Program-made: the position numbers and the translations under genes
Shown here: in pieces, positions 25,282 to 34,635 of the stretch
Position numbering within the stretch: the stretch's first letter is position 1
How the letters are laid out: each line of letters opens with the position of its first letter
Assembly: GCA_013204395.1 (NCBI GenBank)
Contig: JABMNZ010000009.1
Span: 1 to 52,985, forward strand
Reading direction: 5' to 3'
DNA length: 52,985 nucleotides
Source: Parcubacteria group bacterium
GTDB lineage: Bacteria; Patescibacteriota; Patescibacteriia; UBA9934; GWF2-40-263
The notes under the pieces: generated by a model
Databases searched by the model: none
Seen by the model: the letters and a program-made list of their open reading frames with translations, nothing else
Told to the model about the DNA's origin: nothing

Positions 25282-25400
25282 GTTAACCACGACGAAAGAC
25301 GTCGGCGACAAATTTTAGTCGGCTCTCTGTTTTAGCCGATCTCACAAGTTTCCGGCGGAGCCGGACCCGGCTCCGCCGGGCGTCCAACACTCAACTCACC
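25282..25400 (-). repeat. Intergenic repeat, copy B, with a 13-bp palindromic insert (after groEL)
   Basis: Begins GTTAACCACGACGAAAGACG and ends CGTCCAACACTCAACTCACC, closely matching copy A. Its centre holds CCGGCGGAGCCGG, AC, CCGGCTCCGCCGG (25352-25379), a perfect 13-bp palindrome far richer in GC than the surroundings. The repeat starts six bases past the groEL stop codon. Confidence 0.78.
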
Positions 25401-25406
25401 TCCCCC

Positions 25407-27336
<1,930 letters not shown>

Positions 27337-27382
27337 AGTGATAGGTTATTAATTGATTAAAGAATTTATCGAAAAAAACACG

Positions 27383-27409
27383 TTAGCAGTCCCCCTTCAA
27401 GAGTGCTAA
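27383..27409 (-). promoter_or_regulatory. CIRCE operator (HrcA site) of groESL
   Basis: TTAGCAGTC, nine bases, GAGTGCTAA: the CIRCE consensus with one mismatch. HrcA binds this element and represses groESL until heat or misfolded protein removes it. It overlaps the expected transcription start. No hrcA gene lies in the window. Confidence 0.92.
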
Positions 27410-27416
27410 CGCGAGT

Positions 27417-27444
27417 ATTGTAGGCGATTGTATAGACGTGTCAA
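27417..27444 (-). promoter_or_regulatory. Sigma-70 promoter of groESL
   Basis: Minus-strand TTGACA (27444-27439), a 16-base spacer, TACAAT (27422-27417). The CIRCE lies directly downstream, as usual for HrcA-controlled promoters. Confidence 0.85.
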
Positions 27445-27450
27445 GTTCCT

Positions 27451-28818
27451 TTACGATGCAGCTGGAAACTCCTGTAATAGCGCCAATGTTTCCTCAGGGA
27501 CCTCAAGACCAACCTGCTTTGCCATGCCACGAATATGCCCCTCAAGCTCTCTGACAAACTTGTCATCATTAAGAAAATCCCCAGTCATTTCTTTGGTTGT
27601 TCCCTCTTCCATTTTCACCTGCTTGGTAAGGGTCTGTGTTATCCCCATCTCACGCCAACGTTTCACGCGCTCGACAGCTGGTGTCTGTGGTTGCAAAAAG
27701 TCATAAATCCACTGAATGAATTCTCTGTGCGCACCGTCAATACCCCGTCCATCGAAATAGGAGGAAGCTTCCGCTGGGTCATTTAAGTTTGGTGTGTTGA
27801 AGAATCGTCCTTCTCCAATAGCTTCTATCATCGGCAGCACACCACCTGTAATTTGATTTCGTTTAAGAAATCCTAACACCTCTCCCACCGCCACCATCGC
27901 CCCCCAATAATCTCGCATTCTGAGATCCACATCTCTTCCAACCCAGGCTTCCGTAGGGACATACAGCGGAGTCCCTATCTTGGTCGTTCCTCTTTGAATA
28001 CGAACATTTCCTATACGCTCAGCAATCCCCATATCAATGAGACGTGTTAATGACTCCTCACCGTCTTTTAGGTTGAAAAGCGTATTTCCTGATTTTACGT
28101 CGCGGTGCACCCACCCAGCACCGTGCATACGACGAAGTTGATGAACCATGCCCCTAAGAGCCATTGAAAACTTGTAGGTCATCTTGGTGTCGTGCACTGG
28201 TGGATTATTTCTATCAATCTGAAGATACAAATCCTCTCCATCCACCCCCTCATGACGCTCCATAATAACAGCTGCCCACACACTATTCTTTTCTGTCACA
28301 ACTTCTGTACCCACAAAATCTCCACTTGCCATCGCAGCTCCAACTTCATTCCATAGATTCTTTTTTTCATTCTCCGTATCAGCAATCAGGATTTTTACAA
28401 TTCGTTTTTTCTCTTCTTTTCCTTCATGAGAAATTTCAAAAACTTTCCCCTGATACCCTTCAGCCAATAACTTCCCAAGGTTCCACTTAATCCCATTGGA
28501 AAAAATCTGATCCGGTTGCGCCATTGCACCTCGCTCCATAATTGGTGGGGGTGGGGCGTTCTCTTTCCTAGCTTTCGCTACCCCCTCTGGAGGAATCGAT
28601 GCGAGTTCTTTTTGAATCTTTGCATTAAACACATACCCCTCATGTGCTTCAACATTAAGTATTGCATCGGCAACAATTCTTTCTTTCCATGCCTCATCTG
28701 TCATCTTTGAATGCTGCTGACGCCTCTCTCGCGACCTTGGGCCAAGATAATCTTTTGGTACGGGCATGAACGGTTTTCTGTCTGGTCCTCGTAAATCTAA
28801 ATTCATAATATTATTCAT
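27451..28818 (-). CDS. Divergent Ser/Thr protein kinase (native type)
   Basis: 455 aa, no signal or membrane span. Residues 1-110 are charged and unrecognised. From about 110 there is a kinase fold: LLAEGYQGKVFEI as Gly loop, RIVKILI with the ATP lysine, catalytic HRDVKSGNTLF (about 240), DMG in place of DFG (IDMGIAE), and PTEAW in place of APE. It probably still transfers phosphate because HRD, Lys and Asn are kept. It overlaps the Wzy-like gene by eight bases and so belongs to the envelope-glycan operon. It is soluble and AT-leaning, unlike the membrane kinase at 6157. Its target is unknown. Confidence 0.83.
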   Translation of the reverse strand: MNNIMNLDLRGPDRKPFMPVPKDYLGPRSRERRQQHSKMTDEAWKERIVADAILNVEAHEGYVFNAKIQKELASIPPEGVAKARKENAPPPPIMERGAMAQPDQIFSNGIKWNLGKLLAEGYQGKVFEISHEGKEEKKRIVKILIADTENEKKNLWNEVGAAMASGDFVGTEVVTEKNSVWAAVIMERHEGVDGEDLYLQIDRNNPPVHDTKMTYKFSMALRGMVHQLRRMHGAGWVHRDVKSGNTLFNLKDGEESLTRLIDMGIAERIGNVRIQRGTTKIGTPLYVPTEAWVGRDVDLRMRDYWGAMVAVGEVLGFLKRNQITGGVLPMIEAIGEGRFFNTPNLNDPAEASSYFDGRGIDGAHREFIQWIYDFLQPQTPAVERVKRWREMGITQTLTKQVKMEEGTTKEMTGDFLNDDKFVRELEGHIRGMAKQVGLEVPEETLALLQEFPAAS

Positions 28819-30076
28819 TACTCCATCTTAGGATACACCCGAAGCTAAACGCCCCCAAGGCCAGCCCTGGCCAAAGTGTCCATAAATAATGATCAAATAA
28901 AGCGATAAAAAGAACGGTGGTACCCAATGATAAGGCAAGCATGCCACCAGGTGTTTTCCATGCCCTATGGGCCATAACATCTATTCGGTAGATCCACACA
29001 ACAAAAAAGAAGAACCCAATAACACCTAGCTCTGCAAGGATAAGCAAAGGGGTATTGTGAATAGGTTGGTAAGCCCACACCTGATGTCCTGGATCTTGAC
29101 CAAGGAGAGTAAAGGTATAGGCCGCTGGCCCAACACCAACCACAGGAGCGCTTAAAAACACATCGTCCCAAGCACTGTATTGACCGACCCTCTCCTCAAT
29201 AGAGATTGCTTCAACAGAAATCGTTGGGGTGAAACGTGCCAGTACCTGTGGCCAGAAAATGACAATCGACAGGAGAACCGAAGCTAAACCAAGATAGAGG
29301 ATCGGCATGGCCTTTGATGGTAAAAGACGTTTGTGCCAATACATAAGTCCCGTCAGGACAAAAAGTCCTGCTAATAATCCAAACCAGCCAGATCTAGAAA
29401 AGGTAATGATAAGTGTAGATCCCAGTAGTGCCGCGCCAACAAGTAACAAGACTGAGTCTCTACGAGATGTTGCAAAACGCGTAAACCAAGCCAATGCCAC
29501 AGTTCCTACAGCAAGATATCCACCGAAAATATTTGGGTGTGGGAATGTGCCATACCCACGTAGTGTGCGACCAACGTCAGATTCCACAACGGCAACCCCA
29601 GCTCTTTTTGCCTCCTTCGCCGCCATACCAAGCAAGGTTGAGTCAGGAGAAGAACCTTGAATAACTTGCCCCCACGCGATCGAAATAGGAACGATAAGCC
29701 CTAAGAGGAAAGCTGAAACAAGTTTCCGCATATCTGTACGATGATCCGTGATCATGAGAAAAAAACCGCCAGCTGTCATGACATGAAGAAGCAGGAACCA
29801 ACCCACCTGGTCTATTCCGCTGAATCCCAGTGAAAGAAACGCTGCGGCAAAAAAATAATACAGCGCCTGATGTACACGTGCCGTTTCAAGTAGCACCTGT
29901 GGCCGACCACGCAAAACCAATGCTGTAATAATCAGTGCCTCCGTAACAAAGAGGGCAAAAATGCCGTACTGGGATGGCTCTCCCCCCACAAGGGCTCGAT
30001 CAAAGATCACCTGCGTCTGCCATGGTAAAAGAAAGACGGCGGCGAGAAGTAAGTTGTTGGCTATTCGATCTCTCAT
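28811..30076 (-). CDS. O-antigen ligase/polymerase-like (Wzy/WaaL) membrane protein
   Basis: 421 aa with about ten to twelve hydrophobic segments. The central loop carries RTLRGYGTFPHPNIFGGYLA (about 167-186) and FSRSGWFGLLAG (about 225). A large loop (about 285-330) is followed by PIHNTPLLILAELGVIG, all typical of the O-antigen ligase/Wzy family, which joins sugar chains on the outer face of the membrane. It overlaps the nucleotidyltransferase-like gene upstream in ATGA and the kinase downstream by eight bases, so three genes form one tight operon. The linked glycan is unknown. Confidence 0.85.
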   Translation of the reverse strand: MRDRIANNLLLAAVFLLPWQTQVIFDRALVGGEPSQYGIFALFVTEALIITALVLRGRPQVLLETARVHQALYYFFAAAFLSLGFSGIDQVGWFLLLHVMTAGGFFLMITDHRTDMRKLVSAFLLGLIVPISIAWGQVIQGSSPDSTLLGMAAKEAKRAGVAVVESDVGRTLRGYGTFPHPNIFGGYLAVGTVALAWFTRFATSRRDSVLLLVGAALLGSTLIITFSRSGWFGLLAGLFVLTGLMYWHKRLLPSKAMPILYLGLASVLLSIVIFWPQVLARFTPTISVEAISIEERVGQYSAWDDVFLSAPVVGVGPAAYTFTLLGQDPGHQVWAYQPIHNTPLLILAELGVIGFFFFVVWIYRIDVMAHRAWKTPGGMLALSLGTTVLFIALFDHYLWTLWPGLALGAFSFGCILRWSNE

Positions 30077-30987
30077 AAGTGTCGCTCTGCAAGCGCCTCA
30101 AATTTGTCACGAAAATGTTCACGCCTGTCATTCACATGAAACTTCAAGACATCGTCACTGACGATCACACGCGTATCTTTATTAGCCATCTCTCTTAGAT
30201 CGACGGGAAGACGGCGGCGCTGTACTGATCTAAAAATCGGCTCAAGAACTCTCGGTTGAAAAATGGGTGAAGGGAGATTCATTGGAACATGTCTGTGATG
30301 GATCTGCCTAACAGGAGCGTTTGGTAAAAAAGTTTCCACCCACCTGTTTTCTTGATGCAACCTATCTAGACTTCCGTCTTTATCTACCACCGGGACGAGA
30401 GACTTTATCCAGTAAGCCATGTACAGATCTCTTTCAAGGCACAACCCTTCCATCTGCAACGCATTGGTTGTTACAAAAAAACTGAGACAAAATGGATTAG
30501 ATTTTCCTGTGTGTGGACGACGTCCCAAGAGGGCAAATGGTAATACCGACCAAAATCTCCCAGACCAGATGGCTCCCGGCTCTGTCACGACAAACAAATC
30601 GATATCACTTTCAACATTTGTCCCCCACCAAGCGAGCGTATTACCTGCCGCCACCGCACGTACCCCAGGTAGCAAGTGAAAAATAAGAGCCCAACGACGA
30701 AGTGATTTGAATTTTCTCTCAGCGTCAATAAATCTCCTTTGACGATGAGTGATCATTTTTTTGATTGGAAGCTGACCTTTAAGAGCATACATCCCTTGTT
30801 CTTTTTGAATCTTCTGTTGTAGATATTCACTATGATCAAGCGCCCTGATCACCTGCCCCATCTCATACTTGTGTTCAGGTTCAAGCATCCACTTATGAAC
30901 CTCCAGCGCGGTTACAGGGTGATCTGTCAAAGAAAACCAAATCAAGGTCCTCACAATGGCTCGCTCCAAATCCGTAGGCACATTCAT
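30073..30987 (-). CDS. Nucleotidyltransferase-fold protein
   Basis: 304 aa from MNVPTDLER; the 20 extra residues in the track overlap a terminator and lack support. The N-terminal part (about 1-85) looks like a winged-helix region. Near 118-135 is GNTLAWWGTNVESDIDLFVVTEPG, matching the nucleotidyltransferase core (Gly-Ser/Thr ... DxDLF). It may add a nucleotide to a protein, RNA or small molecule; the acceptor cannot be guessed. The C-terminal half is unrecognised. It overlaps the Wzy-like gene by four bases (ATGA), so it is first gene of the kinase-Wzy operon. Confidence 0.7.
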   Translation of the reverse strand: MNVPTDLERAIVRTLIWFSLTDHPVTALEVHKWMLEPEHKYEMGQVIRALDHSEYLQQKIQKEQGMYALKGQLPIKKMITHRQRRFIDAERKFKSLRRWALIFHLLPGVRAVAAGNTLAWWGTNVESDIDLFVVTEPGAIWSGRFWSVLPFALLGRRPHTGKSNPFCLSFFVTTNALQMEGLCLERDLYMAYWIKSLVPVVDKDGSLDRLHQENRWVETFLPNAPVRQIHHRHVPMNLPSPIFQPRVLEPIFRSVQRRRLPVDLREMANKDTRVIVSDDVLKFHVNDRREHFRDKFEALAERHL

Positions 30988-31034
30988 ACCCCAGCATCTT
31001 ATCGACCCTTTGCCTCCTTGTCCTGTGGACAACA

Positions 31035-31061
31035 AAATAGACCGCATGGCGCGGTCTATTT
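31035..31061. terminator. Bidirectional intrinsic terminator after yidC
   Basis: Perfect 11-bp stem AAATAGACCGC / GCGGTCTATTT with loop ATGGC. It lies about 35 bases past the yidC stop codon and separates it from the nucleotidyltransferase operon. Confidence 0.88.
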
Positions 31062-31094
31062 ATCTTGTTTTACTTGATGAAGTCATGAAACAAC

Positions 31095-31841
31095 CTAGAC
31101 GTCCAAAACTTTCTTCTTATCAATATCCATCTTTGAAAAGACAAACTGTTGTTGCAAAATGCTCACAATGTTCACGGTCACCCAATACAAGGTAAGTCCA
31201 GCTGGTAATGTTGCCCCGATCACAACCGTAATTACTGGCATAAACATGAGCATGGATTTATTCATGGAAGCCATCATGGTCTCATCCTTTGCCTCACCCT
31301 TACCAGCCACTTCCTTTGGTGGTCTTTTTGAAATCATCATGCGTGTCTGCATAAACTGGAAATACCCAGCAAGCACAGCAAGATAAATACTTACCTGTGA
31401 TAAATCAATGGCCCCAAGGAAGATGTGGTTAATGAAACCAGGGTTTGGAACAAAGACATATAACATTTCCAACGTTCCAGCCTCAAATCCTCCTAACAAG
31501 ACCCGATACAATGCAATAAGAATTGGCAACTGAATCAAAACTGGTAAACAGGATGAAAGTGGATTCACCTTCTCCTCTGCATACAATTCCATCATGGCCT
31601 TTGCCAGACCCTCACGATCATCTCCGTGGGTCTTCTTCATGTCTTCTATCTTTGGCTGAAGGGTTTGAAGGGCCTTTTGTGATCGCAGCGACTTGCTCAT
31701 CAACGGCCATAAGGCGACTTTGATAAGCACCGTAAGCGCAATAATAGCGAATCCAATATCTGCACCTGGAATCACTCCGTAAAGGAAGATTAGCAGGTTA
31801 AAGATTGGTTCGATCAGAATGGTTCGAAAAAACTCTCCCAT
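31095..31841 (-). CDS. yidC: Membrane insertase YidC/Oxa1
   Basis: 248 aa, the short form without the large periplasmic domain of Gram-negative YidC, as expected for a monoderm-like CPR cell. It inserts membrane proteins alone or with SecYEG. Five hydrophobic segments are present. KVALWPLMSKSLRSQKALQ..QPKIEDMKK marks the first span and cytoplasmic hairpin; NPLSSCLPVLIQLPILIALYRVL marks the second span. PAGLTLYWVTVNIVSILQQ is the last span signature. It follows nusA by two bases, so the two form an operon. Confidence 0.95.
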   Translation of the reverse strand: MGEFFRTILIEPIFNLLIFLYGVIPGADIGFAIIALTVLIKVALWPLMSKSLRSQKALQTLQPKIEDMKKTHGDDREGLAKAMMELYAEEKVNPLSSCLPVLIQLPILIALYRVLLGGFEAGTLEMLYVFVPNPGFINHIFLGAIDLSQVSIYLAVLAGYFQFMQTRMMISKRPPKEVAGKGEAKDETMMASMNKSMLMFMPVITVVIGATLPAGLTLYWVTVNIVSILQQQFVFSKMDIDKKKVLDV

Positions 31842-31843
31842 AT

Positions 31844-33247
31844 TTATTCTACTGTTTCATCAGTTTCCTCCTGTGACTCAGTCGCAGCCGCTTCTTCTTT
31901 TTCCCCATCAATAACCTCGGTCACTTCCTCAACCTTTTTTTCTTCTTCTGCAACAACTTCCTCGGTGGATCCGGCTTCTGCCACAGTTTCAGCCACAACC
32001 TCAGACACGTTTTCTACCGTTGTTTCATCTATCACCTCTTCCACCACACCTTCTTCACCAGATTCTCCCTCCACACTCTCCTTCTCCTCACCAGAAATAT
32101 TAATCTTCCAGCCAGTCAATCTGGCCGCAAGACGTACATTCTGACCCCCTTTACCAATGGCCAGTGACAACTGATCTTCATCAACTTTTACAAATGCTGA
32201 CTTGTCCTCTTCTTTTAAAACAACGGAGAGAATCTTTGCTGGTGAAAGTGAGTTAACAATAAACGTCTCATCATTATCACTCCACTCAACAATATCAACC
32301 TTCTCACCACCAAGCTCACTAATAATCGTTTGAATGCGAGATCCACGTTGTCCAATACAAGCTCCAATAGGATCGATGTTGCTGTCATCTGTAGAAACAG
32401 CCACCTTTGAACGAGAACCCGCCTCACGAGCAATTCCCTTGAGCTCAACCAATCCATCTTGTACCTCAGGAATTTCAAACTCAAAAAGTTTGCGAACCAT
32501 TTCCTCTGTTGTGCGAGAAAGCAGAATTTCAGGCCCTTTAGTAGTTAGTCCAACCTCTCGTACAAATACTTTAATTCGATCTCCTGGATTGTAACGCTCA
32601 TTTGGATTCTGATCTTCAGGACGCATCACTCCAGTTGTCCGTCCCATATCCACAAGCACAATGCGGCCCTCACGACGCTGAACTGTTCCGTTAAGAATCT
32701 GTCCCTCATGCTCCTTGAATTCAGCGAATACAACCTCACGCTCTGCTTCTCGAAGCTTCTGAGTAATAACCTGTTTTGCCGTCATGGCTGCCATGCGACC
32801 AAACTCCCCTGGTTCTGGAAGTTCAGTTCGAAGAATATCACCCAACTTTGAAGTCATCTTAAGTACCATGGCCTCAGAAAGCATGATTTCCGTCTTTGGA
32901 TTGAAACGCTGACCCATGTCATCTTCAATACTAATGGCTGGAACAGATTCTCCTCGAAGACGTGCCTCTTTAACCTGATTGACCAAAGTCTCTAAACGAA
33001 CTTTTCTCTCTTCATCAAGACGATCAAGCTCCTCAAGATCCATATCCTCCACAACAGTCTTTACATCAAAAATCTTGTTCTCTGCCGTCGCGGGATCAAA
33101 CTCGACTTCAATGTTCTGATTTTTATCGCCGAAATCTTTTCGATACGCCGCTGCAAGAGCAGACTGAATCGCGTCGATAACAGACTCGTACGCCAAACCC
33201 TTTTCTTCACAAATTTGACGAATGGCTTGTTCAATTGGTGAGGCCAT
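31844..33247 (-). CDS. nusA: Transcription elongation/termination factor NusA
   Basis: 467 aa. It binds RNA polymerase and nascent RNA to control pausing, termination and antitermination. The order is an N-terminal RNAP-binding domain (1 to about 130, LAYESVIDAIQSALAAAYRKDF), an S1 domain (about 150-215, ILNGTVQRREGRIVLVDMG), then KH1/KH2 (GACIGQRGSRIQTI and LAIGKGGQNVRLAARLTGW). A Glu/Val-rich acidic tail of about 75 residues (EEVVAEEEKKVEEV) replaces the proteobacterial AR domains. The usual upstream rimP is missing; a yraN-type gene lies upstream instead. Confidence 0.96.
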   Translation of the reverse strand: MASPIEQAIRQICEEKGLAYESVIDAIQSALAAAYRKDFGDKNQNIEVEFDPATAENKIFDVKTVVEDMDLEELDRLDEERKVRLETLVNQVKEARLRGESVPAISIEDDMGQRFNPKTEIMLSEAMVLKMTSKLGDILRTELPEPGEFGRMAAMTAKQVITQKLREAEREVVFAEFKEHEGQILNGTVQRREGRIVLVDMGRTTGVMRPEDQNPNERYNPGDRIKVFVREVGLTTKGPEILLSRTTEEMVRKLFEFEIPEVQDGLVELKGIAREAGSRSKVAVSTDDSNIDPIGACIGQRGSRIQTIISELGGEKVDIVEWSDNDETFIVNSLSPAKILSVVLKEEDKSAFVKVDEDQLSLAIGKGGQNVRLAARLTGWKINISGEEKESVEGESGEEGVVEEVIDETTVENVSEVVAETVAEAGSTEEVVAEEEKKVEEVTEVIDGEKEEAAATESQEETDETVE

Positions 33248-33336
33248 ACATTCTGATTATTATTACTATGATTGCGTTTTTTATATCTATCTAACAAAGA
33301 GACCCGTCATATCGACAGGCCTTCAGCGCCTCCAAA

Positions 33337-33711
33337 CTACCAATATTGCTCTGGAATGTCAATGGCTTGAATGTGGGTAATTGTTGGTGGCTCTGTATGA
33401 TATTCAATGGCAACCACATCAATACGCCATGGGGAGTCCTGTAAATGATGCTTATTTAAATAGGACTCTCCAACTTTTAAAATATGACCTATCTTCACTG
33501 GAGTGACCGCCTGCTCAGGATATCCATACTCACTACTCGATCGAGATTTCACTTCAATAAAAACAACCTCATCACCATCTTGGCATATGAGGTCGATCTC
33601 ACCGAATGTTTTTTTAAATTGACGAGCGAGTACACGGTATCCATTCTTTTCCAAATAGCGAGCAGCTAAGGCCTCCGCGCTATCACCAAGCAGTCGACGT
33701 GCATCTATCAT
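33337..33711 (-). CDS. YraN/UPF0102 family endonuclease-like protein
   Basis: 124 aa, usual length. The restriction-endonuclease-like core is GEIDLICQDGDEVVFIEVKSR (about 37-57), giving the Asp and Glu-x-Lys of the PD-(D/E)xK fold. The N-terminal GDSAEALAARYLEKNGYRVLARQ is family-typical. Biological role is not established; association with DNA repair or processing is suggested for the family. It begins two bases after the 34145-33714 gene, so it is the second gene of that unit. Confidence 0.9.
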   Translation of the reverse strand: MIDARRLLGDSAEALAARYLEKNGYRVLARQFKKTFGEIDLICQDGDEVVFIEVKSRSSSEYGYPEQAVTPVKIGHILKVGESYLNKHHLQDSPWRIDVVAIEYHTEPPTITHIQAIDIPEQYW

Positions 33712-33713
33712 AA

Positions 33714-34145
33714 TTATCGACGCTTCTTTTTCTTGTGACGCTTTTTTGACTTTGGCAAATAAGCACCAGCAGCGATACGACTTGCCATCCGTTCCTTTAC
33801 GGCAGGGATCTCAACTCGGATGTATTTCACAATGTGATACGCCCACACACCAGCAATGATCAACCAGGCAGGATACCAGAAACGAGCGCCAAAAAATTGA
33901 ACTCTCTCAAAGCTAAAAAAGAATAGTAGAAGTCCAAGAAAACCCATTGAGATAAGAAGGGTTGAAATTCTGCCTCCGATCTCACGCTTAAATCTATCTT
34001 GTTCCTTTCGATCAGTCACAATCCGTCCGACTATACCAAGCACCAAACAAAGGACGAAGAGAATAAATACGACGGTCCCTAGAGCACCTGTAACCTCTGG
34101 AGACTGCATGGTGAGCCAATAAGATGGTTGAAAGAAGTTCATCAT
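33714..34145 (-). CDS. Small three-span membrane protein
   Basis: 143 aa, starting ATGATG. There are three hydrophobic segments (GTVVFILFVLCLVLGIVG, LLISMGFLGLLLFFFSF and WYPAWLIIAGVWAYHIV) and a very basic C-terminus (KSKKRHKKKKRR) that would face the cytoplasm and could touch RNA or lipid. I recognise no family; similar short proteins occur in CPR genomes. Adjacent yraN starts two bases downstream. Confidence 0.72.
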   Translation of the reverse strand: MMNFFQPSYWLTMQSPEVTGALGTVVFILFVLCLVLGIVGRIVTDRKEQDRFKREIGGRISTLLISMGFLGLLLFFFSFERVQFFGARFWYPAWLIIAGVWAYHIVKYIRVEIPAVKERMASRIAAGAYLPKSKKRHKKKKRR

Positions 34146-34191
34146 ATAATCAGGAGCCTATCAAAGAGTTCGTGGTCCAGCAAGTAAAAAG

Positions 34192-34452
34192 TTAACACCC
34201 GGATACATGTGCCAAAAGACATCCAAAATCTTTAAGCCAAGCATTAATCACATTGGTTGCTATGGCAGCGCCCAAGAAGACAAAAAGAACACCGAGAAGT
34301 TTATAGAATAAATAGGTTCCGCCACTGCCAAACTTATTCTCGGCAAACGGAATACGTCCAAACCATGTGATGAATACACCACTTTTGCTTACCATGTAAA
34401 AACCAATCACCATGATAATAAGCCCCAATGGAACACGAAGAAATATAGACAT
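34192..34452 (-). CDS. Small two-span membrane protein
   Basis: 86 aa from MSIFLRV; the track's extra ten residues read through the -10 box. Two hydrophobic segments (VPLGLIIMVIGFYMV and YLFYKLLGVLFVFLGAAIATNVI) flank a short loop with KFGSGGTYLF. It is of unknown function and no family is recognised. The start is supported by an extended -10 eight bases upstream rather than an SD. It is the first gene after the divergent tRNA-Val promoter region. Confidence 0.7.
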   Translation of the reverse strand: MSIFLRVPLGLIIMVIGFYMVSKSGVFITWFGRIPFAENKFGSGGTYLFYKLLGVLFVFLGAAIATNVINAWLKDFGCLLAHVSGC

Positions 34453-34460
34453 ATAGGAAT

Positions 34461-34469
34461 ATTGTAGCA
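34461..34469 (-). promoter_or_regulatory. Extended -10, leaderless-type promoter (small two-span protein)
   Basis: Minus-strand TGCTACAAT (-10 match five of six with TGn), eight bases, ATG. It lies back to back with the tRNA-Val promoter. Confidence 0.6.
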
Positions 34470-34475
34470 CCCCTC

Positions 34476-34504
34476 TTGCCAAGGTGTGAAATTCCCGTTA
34501 GCAT
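34476..34504 (+). promoter_or_regulatory. tRNA-Val promoter
   Basis: TTGCCA (34476-34481), 17-base spacer, TAGCAT (34499-34504). A start near 34511 leaves a short 5' leader for RNase P to remove. Confidence 0.6.
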
Positions 34505-34516
34505 AGTCAACGCTTG

Positions 34517-34593
34517 GGGCGTTTAGCTCAGTTGGTTAGAGCGGCTCGTTTACACCGAGTAGGTCGGGGGTTCGAATCCCTCAACGCCCACCA
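34517..34593 (+). tRNA. tRNA-Val (anticodon UAC), CCA encoded
   Basis: Acceptor GGGCGTT/AACGCCC, D arm GCTC...GAGC, anticodon stem GCTCG/CGAGT, loop TTTACAC giving anticodon TAC. T arm is GGGGG TTCGAAT CCCTC (one G-T pair), followed by an encoded ACCA end. A strong terminator follows directly. Confidence 0.97.
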
Positions 34594-34625
34594 AAAAACA
34601 CCCCCGCGTTGCGGGGGTGTTTTTT
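34594..34625 (+). terminator. Intrinsic terminator of tRNA-Val
   Basis: ACACCCCCGC, loop GTT, GCGGGGGTGT followed by TTTTTTG, starting right after the encoded CCA. Confidence 0.92.
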
Positions 34626-34635
34626 GTTTGGTTAT

